The position numbers and the translations under genes were made by a program. Below, piece after piece: positions 1 through 8,634 of a stretch of DNA of 41,119 nt (within the stretch, counting starts at the first letter, position 1; each line of letters starts with the position of its first letter). Origin of the DNA: DAOVRL01 sp964459805 (lineage in GTDB: Bacteria > Planctomycetota > Phycisphaerae > Sedimentisphaerales > Anaerobacaceae); contig CAYWOD010000006.1 in the NCBI GenBank assembly GCA_964459805.1, positions 1 to 41,119 on the forward strand. Direction: 5' to 3'. The notes under the pieces are model-generated. The model searched no databases and had not been told where the DNA came from. It saw only the letters and a program-made list of their open reading frames with translations.

Positions 1-1
1 G

Positions 2-550
2 TATAGCTGCGGCCCAATCGCCGGTGACGCCGTGCACCAGTTGGACCTGGCGCGATATTTGACCGGCGACAAACCCCATCTGGATACCGTCTGCCACGCA
101 GGCGGCATCAATGCCCTGCCCGACGGCAGGAATGCCCCGGACACCCACTTGGCAATGTATGAATACGGCAAATTCACGCTCCAGTTCGAAGCGACCCTCT
201 GGACGCCTTATATTAAGAAAATACCTCAGAGTATCCGCAATTCCGATGCCTTTCCTGACTGGCCGTTCAGCAGCACAAGGATCGAACTATTCGGCACTGA
301 GGGCTTTACCGGACAAAGTATAGGGACCGGTGAAGCCAAACGCAAACGGCCGGAAGTGCTGCCGAAGACAGGCAATCGATCAGATTACTCTGCGGTGTCG
401 GCCAACGTGACGTTCTTGCCGCCGGGGCCCGGCTCGAAGATATGGACTTTTTCCAGGTTGACACGTATTTTCGCGCCGTCGCCGGGCTTGACGTCAATGT
501 GTGGATCAATACTGACGATGAATCTGTCCCCCGCGCCGGTCCTTAGGTGA
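2..550 (+). CDS. Gfo/Idh/MocA-family oxidoreductase, 3' fragment with an anomalous end
   Basis: The frame is open to the left edge of the window, so the 5' part is missing and the first visible residues are YSCGPIAGDAVHQLDLARYL. The VHQLDLARYLTGD stretch, the following PDTHLAMYEYG and the later RIELFGTEGF match the C-terminal substrate-binding half of Gfo/Idh/MocA NAD(P)-dependent sugar or polyol oxidoreductases, a family abundant in planctomycetes. After GTEGF (about position 305) the expected conserved C-terminal strands and helices do not appear. The frame instead runs through the 3' end of the opposite-strand ABC ATPase gene until a stop at 550, so residues encoded beyond about 330 are probably not native. 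This suggests a 3' truncation by rearrangement or a misassembly. The family call rests on motifs only, and the substrate cannot be named. Confidence 0.6.
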   Translation, partial: YSCGPIAGDAVHQLDLARYLTGDKPHLDTVCHAGGINALPDGRNAPDTHLAMYEYGKFTLQFEATLWTPYIKKIPQSIRNSDAFPDWPFSSTRIELFGTEGFTGQSIGTGEAKRKRPEVLPKTGNRSDYSAVSANVTFLPPGPGSKIWTFSRLTRIFAPSPGLTSMCGSILTMNLSPAPVLR

Positions 551-1506
551 ACGTCCGTTCTGTTTCCCAACGGCTCAACTACGCTGACGACCGCTGAAAT
601 TGAGTCGGCGGACTGCTTCGAGGGCGGACTGAGTGAAAGGTTCTCCGGTCTTATTCCGAGGACCATTTCTCTGTTACGATAACCGTCCAGCATTTCTCTT
701 AGGCGCCGTGGCAGCACGATAGTATCGTTGCCAAGCAGGAAACAAACCGCACCATTTTGGAAGTCTATACGGCCGGTAAAAAAGTTCATAGCCGGTGTGC
801 CGAGAAAACCGGCTACAAATCTGTTGATTGGCTCTTCATATACCCGTAGAGGTTCGCCTGTCTGCTGAGCTGCGCCGTCAAGCATAACGCAGATTTGGTC
901 CCCGAGGGTCATAGCCTCGGCCTGGTCGTGCGTAACGTAAATGCAGGCGGTTTGCAGCTTCTGGTGCAGGGCTTTGATCTCGGCCCGCGTGCTTATGCGC
1001 AGCCCGGCATCGAGATTGCTCAAAGGCTCGTCGAAGAGAAATACTTTTGGACTGCGTACAATCGCCCTGCCGAGCGCAACCCGCTGTCGCTGCCCCCCGG
1101 AAAGCACATGCGGTTTTCGCGCCAGGAGATGCTCTATGGCGAGCAGGCCGGCTACCCGCCCGATGCGCTTGGCTATCTCGGCCGCCGACAGCCTTCTCAT
1201 TGTCAGCGCAAATGCCATATTCTGATAGACGGTCATATGCGGGTACAGGGCGTAGTTCTGGAAGACCATAGCTACATCTCGCCGTCTCGCGGGCAGATCG
1301 TTGACCAGAGTATCCCCGATGTATATGTTTCCGGCGGTAGGTCTTTCCAGGCCTGCGATCATTCTTAGAGTTGTGGTTTTGCCGCAGCCGCTTGGGCCGA
1401 CAATCACCATAAATTGGCCGTCGGCCACTTCCAGGCTGAAACTTGAGACCGCAGTTACGCCGCCGTCAAAAACTTTGGTAACATTTTCCAACAAAACGCG
1501 AGCCAC
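385..1506 (-). CDS. MalK/UgpC-type ABC importer ATPase with TOBE domain
   Basis: This is a 373-residue ABC ATPase that would power a binding-protein-dependent importer from the cytoplasmic face. Visible motifs are Walker A GPSGCGKT (37-44), Q-loop Q83 in FQNYALYPHMT, signature LSGGQRQR (135-142), Walker B FLFDEP with D159 and E160, and the H-loop histidine H193. Residues from about 237 form the regulatory TOBE region, opening with FLGTPAMNFFTG, which is typical of MalK/UgpC/MsmX. The start is GTG. It lies 21 nt after the last permease gene of the tandem array and is the last gene of the long minus-strand run. No sugar permease lies next to it. The only importer-type permease and binding protein in the window are about 20 kb upstream in the same run, so it may energise that importer (inference). 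Ferric-type or promiscuous sugar use are both possible. Confidence 0.9.
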   Translation of the reverse strand: MARVLLENVTKVFDGGVTAVSSFSLEVADGQFMVIVGPSGCGKTTTLRMIAGLERPTAGNIYIGDTLVNDLPARRRDVAMVFQNYALYPHMTVYQNMAFALTMRRLSAAEIAKRIGRVAGLLAIEHLLARKPHVLSGGQRQRVALGRAIVRSPKVFLFDEPLSNLDAGLRISTRAEIKALHQKLQTACIYVTHDQAEAMTLGDQICVMLDGAAQQTGEPLRVYEEPINRFVAGFLGTPAMNFFTGRIDFQNGAVCFLLGNDTIVLPRRLREMLDGYRNREMVLGIRPENLSLSPPSKQSADSISAVVSVVEPLGNRTDVHLRTGAGDRFIVSIDPHIDVKPGDGAKIRVNLEKVHIFEPGPGGKNVTLADTAE

Positions 1507-1527
1507 GATTGCTATCCCAAAGAAGGA

Positions 1528-3293
1528 TCAGAAGATATTTCGTCTCATTCGGCATTTCGCGCGCCAGGCAAAAAGCAGGCCAAGGAACATGTAGCTGAGC
1601 ATACAAATGAGCATCCAGCTTGTTGATTCTGCAGCATTTAGCGAGCCCAATCCCGGCCACCAGTAACTGCCTAACGGCCGCATGGTGCCGTCCACCAAAA
1701 TACCGGCGTGTACAATAGGGTTGGTATCTATGTAGGCCTCCGCCCAGTCGTAGCCGGCTCGAGTTCGAGTTATCCCGGCAATAACCACCATCAGAAGAGG
1801 CACCAACCCCCAGACTGAAGCAGCCAGAGCGAAATTGGCAATTACCGCAGTGGTGGTGTGCCTGAAGCGAGCACTGAAATAGAGGCCGGCTCCGCAAAGA
1901 AATGCGAGTATCCAAGCAACGAGGATAGCACACTGAATGATGGCAACCGGATGAATGACACCCGTGAGCGTGAACAGAATGATGTGGCCGAAGAGTAGGC
2001 ACCAAATGGGCAAACAACGACGCAAAACGCCTCCAAACTTGCCAAAAATAACCTGCCAGTCGGTCAGCGTAGTCGCTAAGAGCAGCGGCCAGCACTGCGA
2101 TTCTTTCTCCGAAGTGATGCACGTAGCGGGAATAATAATGGTAAAGAGCATCCCGAGCCCTGCAAAAATGACGACGTACATGATGTGGGTTTCTTCGTCG
2201 TCCAACATATTCTCATTTGCGCACAAGGCGTAGGTTATAAACAGGACAATCAGGCCAACGGCAATAGCAATCAAAGTGGCGATTTTGCGTCGTCCGAACA
2301 TGGGGAACCTTAGCTCTTTCCAGAGAACAGCAGGCCCTTTAACGCGCCTGGGCGCAACGGCGAATCCGCGCTGCTCGGATGAGGCGACGCCGGCCTCCCT
2401 GTCGCGCCGGCGCTTACGCGGCGATACGCCCGACTGCCCGGTAGCCTGGCGCAGCGCAACCCTGCGGACCAAAAGCACCGAAAGAAACAGCAGCAACCCC
2501 GATGCGCCCAACATCACACCACAGTGAACAGGCCAGTAGAACACGAATCCGCCCATCATCGCACGTGGCTCCATCATCAGCATCGTGTTAAAGAAAAGAG
2601 TAAAATACGGATTCGGAAAAGTGAAAATGCTAAAGAGAGTACCCTGAGACATCACCCGATGCAACATGTAGGCGGCCAGGAACGGCAGCAAGAGGAAAAT
2701 CACCCCGAGCGTCAGTGTAGTCAAAATAATGACGACGTAGGCCCTTCGGCTAAATATCGAAAAGAACAAGCTCAGCAGCCCGACAAAGACTACGGCAGTA
2801 ACAGTTATACAGAGACTCGATATGACGTAACCCCAAGGTACACCGCCGAAGACTCGAACGATCGCCAGCAGCGGCAGGCTTATAGCCAGCAGCAGCAGCA
2901 ATTGCAGCAGCTTGCTGAAGAGTTTTCCTGTAACGATCTGAAAGCTGTTGATCGGCGTGGTCATCAGCAGACCGAGCATGCGGTTGTAAATCTCATCACT
3001 GATTGAAGTGCTGAGCATTATCACGCCGACAATCTGGATGGCAATGAACTGAAACCAAACGAGACATACGGTTATCCCTTTTCCGGCCTCGCCCATTCGA
3101 GAGATTTGATATAGTCCGGTGCCTCCACGTGGTACATACACGAGCCACGTTAGTACGACAGAGATTGTCAGCAGGGCCAGGTAGCCAAAGCGAAGGACGT
3201 AGTTTCTGCGGCGTCGGCTCGAGACGCGAAGCTCCTTCTCGAAGATCGGCCCCGTCAGCCAGGAAAGGCTCAAAAATCGCCGACCAAAATTTA
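1528..3293 (-). CDS. ABC-2-type permease paralogue 5 (5' end lost in assembly gap)
   Basis: This is a polytopic membrane protein of more than 581 residues and the last of five tandem paralogues. It opens with LSLSWLTGPIFEKELRVSSRRRRNYVLR and ends CRMRRNIF, both hallmarks of the array. Like its siblings it has two similar halves: each starts with a KELR-plus-arginine segment followed by helices. Each half also has a coupling-like stretch, SDEIYNRMLGLLMTTP in the first and SEKESQCWPLLLATTL in the second. The first in-frame start is a TTG at 3273, but the frame stays open upstream into the N run, reading NFGRRF, which parallels YNFVLK of the neighbouring paralogue. The true start is therefore probably inside the gap. 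The array's single ATPase (10527-11453) is its likely motor. The substrate is unknown. It is closest by eye to the 3397-5193 copy. Confidence 0.85.
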
Positions 3294-3393
3294 NNNNNNN
3301 NNNNNNNNNNNNNNNNNNNNNNNNNNNNNNNNNNNNNNNNNNNNNNNNNNNNNNNNNNNNNNNNNNNNNNNNNNNNNNNNNNNNNNNNNNNNN
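3294..3393. other. Assembly gap (100 N)
   Basis: A run of exactly 100 N, the usual convention for a gap of unknown size. It falls at the junction of two tandem paralogous permease genes, where repeats could have broken the assembly. From the 18-nt spacers elsewhere in the array and the shared N-termini, the true gap may be only about 30 nt (inference). Confidence 0.98.
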
Positions 3394-3396
3394 AAA

Positions 3397-5193
3397 CTAA
3401 AAGACATTGCGCCTAAATCGGCATTTCGCACGCCAGGCGAAAAGCAAGCCCAGGAACATGTGGCCGAGCATACAAAAAAGCATCCAAATCGTTGCCTCCG
3501 AGACATCCCTGGCGCCGACTTCAAGCCAATCGTAGCGTCCTAATCCCCCACTGCGTGCGGTGGCATCAATAATGACGACGGCGTGGACAAACGGATTCGT
3601 GTCCCAATAAAGCTCGCAGAACACACGGACATCGTGAAAATCGGTGACGATTATCCCAATCAGAGTAATTACGAAGGGCAGTAGTGCCCAGATCAGCGCG
3701 GCCACGCCGAAGTTCATCATAACGGCTGTCGTAGTGCGCTTGAAACGAACGCTGAAATAAAGGCCCGTGCCCGATAGAAACACCACTATCCAGGCGACCA
3801 GAATACCCATCTGAACGGTGGCCAGCGGGTGAATAACACCTGCGAGGGTGAACAGCATGATATGCCCGAACAGAACCGCCCAAACCGGCGCACAACGCCG
3901 CAAAACGCCGGCAAACTTCCCAAAGAGGATCTGCCAATCGCTCAAAGTGGTCGCCAGCAGCAAGGGCCAGGAACGCGATTCCTTCTCCGAAGTGATGCAC
4001 GTGGCGGGGAGGATAATAGTAAACAAGATTCCCAGCGCCAAAAAGATCTCAGTGTACAAGATGTGTACCCATTCATCATCCAACGCATTTTCGTCGGCAA
4101 AAAAGCCATAGGTTACGAACAGCAGGATCAGTCCGACGGCAATGGTGATCAGAACGGCAATTTTGCGCCGTCCGAAGACGGGCGATCTCAGCTCTTTCCA
4201 GAGAACAGCAGGTCCTTTAACTCGTCTGGGCGGAGGCGCAAACTCCCGGTGCTCGGATCCGGTGGGGACGGCCTTCGTGTTGGAGCGCCGTCGCCGTCCG
4301 CGCGAGGATGTGCCCAACTCTCCGATGGCCTGGCGCAGCGCCACCCCGCGCACCATAAAGACGGAAAGAAGCAGTAACAGGGCTGAGGCAGCCAGCATGA
4401 TAACGCAGTGCACAGCCCAGGACAAAGCAGGCCAGCCGCCCATACGAGGCGACATCATTCTGTCGGTATCGAAGGCCAGCAGAAGATAGGGATTAACATA
4501 CGAAAGGGCTGAGAAGAATTCAATTTCGGAGACATCTACAGAATGAAGGAACATAGCGGCAAGAATGGGCAGCAGGGCAAAGAGCGTGCCGAGGGTAAGG
4601 ACAGTCAGAATAATGACGACGTAGGCCCTTCGGCTGAATATGGAGAAAAACATGCTGACTGACCCGACAAAAAGGACCGTGGTAAGGGTTACACAAAGGC
4701 CGGAGACGATGTAACCCCACGGCACACCGCCGAAGACACGAACGATGGCCAATATCGGCAGACTTATCGCTAACAGTAGAATCAACTGCAGCAGCTTGCT
4801 GAAGAGCTTGCCTATAACAATCTGAAAGCTGTTGACCGGCGTGGTCATCAGCAGGCCGAGCGTGCAGTTATATATCTCATCGCTGATGGACGTGCTGAGC
4901 ATTATCCCGGCGACAAACTGAGTCGAGACGAACTGGAACCAAATGATGAACGCGATAATGATCTTTCCGGCTTCGGCCATCCGGGAGCTCTGGTATAGGC
5001 CCGAGCCTCGAGACGGTACACACCGAAGCCAGAACAGAACCAGAAAGATGGTCAGCAGGACTAAGTACGCAAACCGGAGGACGTAGTTTCTTCGGCGGCG
5101 GCTGGAAACGCGCAGCTCCTTCTCGAAGATCGGCCCCGTCAGCCAGGAAAGGCTTAGCAGCTTAAGCACGAAGTTGTAGAGACTGACGACCAT
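3397..5193 (-). CDS. ABC-2-type permease paralogue 4
   Basis: A 598-residue polytopic inner-membrane protein, ATG start. The N-terminus MVVSLYNFVLKLLSLSWLTG leads into the array signature PIFEKELRVSSRRRRNYVLR. A strongly hydrophobic first half contains SDEIYNCTLGLLMTTPVNS and the near-invariant block LLAISLP followed by RVFGGVPW. The second half restarts with GPAVLWKELRSPVFGRRK and carries SEKESRSWPLLLATTLSDWQ, then more helices, ending CRFRRNVF. The two halves look like an internal duplication. Exactly 18 nt separate it from the gene upstream. It is most like the 1528-3293 copy (shared FSKLLQ and SIFSRRAYVVIILT), so that pair probably arose by the most recent duplication or has been homogenised. 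It presumably works with the ATPase at 10527-11453. Substrate unknown. Confidence 0.88.
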   Translation of the reverse strand: MVVSLYNFVLKLLSLSWLTGPIFEKELRVSSRRRRNYVLRFAYLVLLTIFLVLFWLRCVPSRGSGLYQSSRMAEAGKIIIAFIIWFQFVSTQFVAGIMLSTSISDEIYNCTLGLLMTTPVNSFQIVIGKLFSKLLQLILLLAISLPILAIVRVFGGVPWGYIVSGLCVTLTTVLFVGSVSMFFSIFSRRAYVVIILTVLTLGTLFALLPILAAMFLHSVDVSEIEFFSALSYVNPYLLLAFDTDRMMSPRMGGWPALSWAVHCVIMLAASALLLLLSVFMVRGVALRQAIGELGTSSRGRRRRSNTKAVPTGSEHREFAPPPRRVKGPAVLWKELRSPVFGRRKIAVLITIAVGLILLFVTYGFFADENALDDEWVHILYTEIFLALGILFTIILPATCITSEKESRSWPLLLATTLSDWQILFGKFAGVLRRCAPVWAVLFGHIMLFTLAGVIHPLATVQMGILVAWIVVFLSGTGLYFSVRFKRTTTAVMMNFGVAALIWALLPFVITLIGIIVTDFHDVRVFCELYWDTNPFVHAVVIIDATARSGGLGRYDWLEVGARDVSEATIWMLFCMLGHMFLGLLFAWRAKCRFRRNVF

Positions 5194-5211
5194 ATTTATC
5201 CGACATAATAA

Positions 5212-6933
5212 TCAAAAAATGTTGCGTCTCAAGCGGCATCTTGCACGCTGCGCGGCCAGGAGACCGACGCCGAGGCAAACACACGTGGGAATCAGCGTGA
5301 CAGCTATCGGGATCAGCCACGTCAAAACCGCACCGCGGCCTCCCTGACGATACGACGCTGCAAGGAAGATGCTATACAACAGAGTGGTTAATACCCTGCG
5401 GCCAAACAACTCAACACCAATGTATATGCCTACCGTCGAAGCCACCGCCGCATTAGTGCTCTTCAAACGAACGCCAAAATACAAACCGAGACCAATCACA
5501 AAAACGACGGTACCCGCCAGACCGATCGCATAAATGATTGTGTAAATGATTGTGTAAAACACTGACAAGAAACCCATACCTCTAAATAGGATGATGCCAA
5601 GATAAGGCACAACCTGCAATAGAATCAGCAGTAGCAGCAGCGGGACGTTTCTGCGGAATGCCGCGATGGCTTTGCCTCGCACTATTTCCGTATCGTCCAA
5701 CGGCGTTGCCAGCAGTATCGGCCAGGTCCCGGCCTCCTTCTCGGCCGTGATACTCGCCGCCGAGAGGACCGCCAGGCGAACAAAAACAATCAAGGAAAAG
5801 CCCATCATAAGGTAGGAGAACAAAGGACTACCGAAGCCTCTGCCCATTCGGAGGCCAAATACCATGGGAATAGAGCCCACTAAAATCACACCCGCCAGCA
5901 CGGCGTACAGGATGAAGCTCGCCTTTCGGCGCCCGAAGAAGGGCTTGCGCATTTCTTTCCAGACAATAGGCGCCCCCTCCACGCGCCTTATAGCCGAGGA
6001 CGCACGTGAAGGCCGTTTACGAACCGATGCTTTGGGCTCTTTGCCAGCCGCCTGTTTCGCGGCCCCGCCGAACGCCTCGCTCAACGCGATCTTGCGGAAA
6101 CGCCAGACCGCCAGAGACACCACACCGACCGTTGCCGAGAGCATAATCGCACAGTGCACCGGCCACGATGAAATGACTCCCGCAGTCTTACCGAGCGAAA
6201 GCACCGCATGCAGCGCCCCGAATGGATTGAGCACGTACAGTATTACCTCGGCAAACGTGCTGCCGAATAGGCCCCACGCCGAAAGCATACCGATCAAACC
6301 GGAAGAAGCACCGAACACAAGCAGGTATCCGGTCATGATTGCCAGGACAACGGTGTATGCGTGGCGGGCAGTCATCGACAAGAGCAGGCTGAGCGCACCT
6401 GCGAAAACCGCAGCAGTCAAGGTTATACACAGCCCTGATACAACGTGACCCCAGGGCACGCCTCCAAAGACGCGGATAATCGCCAGCATCGGCAAGCTGA
6501 TCGCCAGCAGTAACATCACCTGCAGCAGCCCGCTCAATAGCTTTCCCATCACAATTTGCAGACTGTTGATGGGCGTGGTCATCAGCACGCTCAGTGTTCG
6601 CTGACGAATTTCGCCGCCGATGGATGTGCTGAGCAGAACGATTGCCATCAACTGAGCGGCGACAAACTGAAACCAGATTATCGCCGTGATGACACGCCTG
6701 CCCGCCTCGCCCATCCGCGAGGCCTGAAATGACGCCGAGCCCGGACCACCCAATCTAACCGTAATAAGCCATACGTACAAGATGAACAGGCACAGCAACG
6801 CGATGTACGCCGAACGCAGGGCGTAGCTCCTCCGCCGCCGGCTGGCAACACGCAGCTCTTTGTCGAATATCGGCCCCGTCAGCCGCAAAAGGCCCCCAAG
6901 CACCGAAACACCGTCTGCTAAAGCAGTATTCAT
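5212..6933 (-). CDS. ABC-2-type permease paralogue 3
   Basis: A 573-residue polytopic membrane protein, ATG start. The signature N-terminus reads LTGPIFDKELRVASRRRRSY, and the coupling-like segment is GGEIRQRTLSVLMTTPINS, a subgroup variant in place of SDEIYNRTLGLLMTTP. The LLAISLP and RVFGGVPW block is present. The second half begins GAPIVWKEMRKPFFGRRK, with AEKEAGTWPILLATPLDDTE, and the C-terminus is CRLRRNIF. It forms a subgroup with the 6952-8616 copy (shared GKLLSGLLQVMLLLAISLP). It is separated by 18 nt from each array neighbour. The end reads AAQRARCR where the others have FAWRAKCR. It is probably an ABC-2 exporter or remodelling subunit. No substrate can be read from the sequence. Confidence 0.88.
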   Translation of the reverse strand: MNTALADGVSVLGGLLRLTGPIFDKELRVASRRRRSYALRSAYIALLCLFILYVWLITVRLGGPGSASFQASRMGEAGRRVITAIIWFQFVAAQLMAIVLLSTSIGGEIRQRTLSVLMTTPINSLQIVMGKLLSGLLQVMLLLAISLPMLAIIRVFGGVPWGHVVSGLCITLTAAVFAGALSLLLSMTARHAYTVVLAIMTGYLLVFGASSGLIGMLSAWGLFGSTFAEVILYVLNPFGALHAVLSLGKTAGVISSWPVHCAIMLSATVGVVSLAVWRFRKIALSEAFGGAAKQAAGKEPKASVRKRPSRASSAIRRVEGAPIVWKEMRKPFFGRRKASFILYAVLAGVILVGSIPMVFGLRMGRGFGSPLFSYLMMGFSLIVFVRLAVLSAASITAEKEAGTWPILLATPLDDTEIVRGKAIAAFRRNVPLLLLLILLQVVPYLGIILFRGMGFLSVFYTIIYTIIYAIGLAGTVVFVIGLGLYFGVRLKSTNAAVASTVGIYIGVELFGRRVLTTLLYSIFLAASYRQGGRGAVLTWLIPIAVTLIPTCVCLGVGLLAAQRARCRLRRNIF

Positions 6934-6951
6934 AATCAGGTTATGCTCATA

Positions 6952-8616
6952 TCAAAAGATATTACGCCGAATACGGCACTTAGCGCGCCAGGCAAACAAC
7001 AGGCCCACTCCCGTTTGAACGCAGACGGGAACAAGGAAGCTAAGGGTTGCGCCGGGCCCGGGACCTCCGAGCACGAAAAACACGCCAGAGAAAGAACGCA
7101 GCGCGCCACAGCAAAAAAAGGGAAGTCCCATATAGGCACCGAGCGTCACGGCCACCGCCGCACTGGTCCTTTTCATGCGAGCGCTGCAGTACAGACCAAG
7201 GCCAATCACGAAGACGGCCGAACCCGCCAGCGTAACCACGCAACCGATTACATAGAGCATCGGAAACTCTGGTCCTGATTCGCTGAATGTGGTGGTCAAA
7301 TAGAAAGAGAGCAGCAATAGAATAATGAAGAACAGCATCGGCAGGTTTCTGCGAATTGCCGCGATACCTTTGTCCCGCACTATTTCCCAATCGTCCAACG
7401 GCGTTGCCAGGAGTATGGGCCAGGTCCGCGACTCCTTTTCACGAGTGATGCTCGCTGCCGAGAGGACCGCCATACGTACTATCAGGAGCAGCATCAGTAT
7501 GTTCGCAAGCATCAACGTCAAGACGGTGCCGAATCCAAGATCAAATGCACACGAGACAATCGCGGCCACAACTATCACGCCCAGCGCGATGTAAGCGACA
7601 ATGTTTGCCGTGTTGTCTTGAAAGAAGGGCTTGCGCATCTCTTTCCAGACAACGGGTGATCCCTCGAGGCGTTTTATTGGGCCGTCTTGGCGAGTGGGCG
7701 ACTTACTTTTTTTCCGAGCCGACCGTTTCTCGGCGCCGCCAAAGGCCGCCGTCAACGCGATTCCGCGGACACGCCAGATGGCCAGGCACAGCACGCCGAC
7801 GCTCGCAGAGAGCATAATCGCACAGTGCAGCGGCCAGGAAGAGAAGACTCCCACGTTTCTCGGAATCGAGAACATTACATAAGTGCGGATAAGCATAGCC
7901 CCCAAGGGATTGACCAGGAAGTCTATCGCCTGGGCAAACCTGCTGCTAAATACACCTTGTCTCGACAGCAGGCTAACGAGGGGTGGCACAACAGCAAAGG
8001 CGATCACATATCCAATGACGATTACCAGAACAACATTGTAAGCATGGCGAAAAGTCATCGACAAAAGCAGGCTAAGTGAGCCTAAAAAAACGGCGGCGGT
8101 CAACGTTATACACAGACTCGAGACAACATAATCCCAGGGTACGCCTCCAAAGACGCGGATAATCGCCAGCAGCGGTAAGCTGATCGCCAGCAGTAACATC
8201 ACCTGCAGCAGCCCGCTCAACAGCTTGCCCATAATGATTTGCAGACTGTTGATGGGCGTGGTCATCAGCACGGCGAGGGTGCGTTGACGGATTTCACCGC
8301 CGACGGAGGTGCTGAGCATAACGATTGCTATCAACTGAACGGCGACGAATTGAAACCAGATTATCGTGGTGATGACATATTTGCCCGCTTCGGACATCCG
8401 CGAGGCCTGAAACGTCGGTGAAGCAGAACCGCCAGATGCAACGACAATAAACCATACGTATATAATGAAGAGACCCAGCAGTACGATGTACGCGGAGCGC
8501 AAGACGTAGTTTCGGCGTCTGCGGCTGGAGACGCGCAGCTCTTTTTCGAAGATTGGTCCGGTCAGCCAGGAGAGGCCCGGAAGCAATGAAAGAACATTTG
8601 GCGAAGCAGCAGTCAT
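6952..8616 (-). CDS. ABC-2-type permease paralogue 2
   Basis: A 554-residue polytopic membrane protein, ATG start, the shortest intact member of the array. Array features are LTGPIFEKELRVSSRRRRNYVLR at the N-terminus, GGEIRQRTLAVLMTTPINS, LLAISLP with RVFGGVPW, a second half starting GSPVVWKEMRKPFFQ, REKESRTWPILLATPLDDWE, and a CRIRRNIF C-terminus. The leader before its ATG resembles that of the next gene (TGAGC then TGATTATG in both), further evidence of tandem duplication. The spacers to both neighbours are 18 nt. The loss of the usual FGRRK after the second KEMR (here FFQDNTAN) is a local divergence. Role inferred as the transmembrane part of an ABC-2-type complex; cargo unknown. Confidence 0.88.
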   Translation of the reverse strand: MTAASPNVLSLLPGLSWLTGPIFEKELRVSSRRRRNYVLRSAYIVLLGLFIIYVWFIVVASGGSASPTFQASRMSEAGKYVITTIIWFQFVAVQLIAIVMLSTSVGGEIRQRTLAVLMTTPINSLQIIMGKLLSGLLQVMLLLAISLPLLAIIRVFGGVPWDYVVSSLCITLTAAVFLGSLSLLLSMTFRHAYNVVLVIVIGYVIAFAVVPPLVSLLSRQGVFSSRFAQAIDFLVNPLGAMLIRTYVMFSIPRNVGVFSSWPLHCAIMLSASVGVLCLAIWRVRGIALTAAFGGAEKRSARKKSKSPTRQDGPIKRLEGSPVVWKEMRKPFFQDNTANIVAYIALGVIVVAAIVSCAFDLGFGTVLTLMLANILMLLLIVRMAVLSAASITREKESRTWPILLATPLDDWEIVRDKGIAAIRRNLPMLFFIILLLLSFYLTTTFSESGPEFPMLYVIGCVVTLAGSAVFVIGLGLYCSARMKRTSAAVAVTLGAYMGLPFFCCGALRSFSGVFFVLGGPGPGATLSFLVPVCVQTGVGLLFAWRAKCRIRRNIF

Positions 8617-8634
8617 AATCAGCTCAAATAGAGA

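Noticed and set aside
2524..3006. + strand open frame of 160 codons opposite a permease gene
   Set aside because: It is antisense to strongly hydrophobic permease sequence and has a low-complexity Gln/Asn/Lys composition typical of reverse-strand frames.
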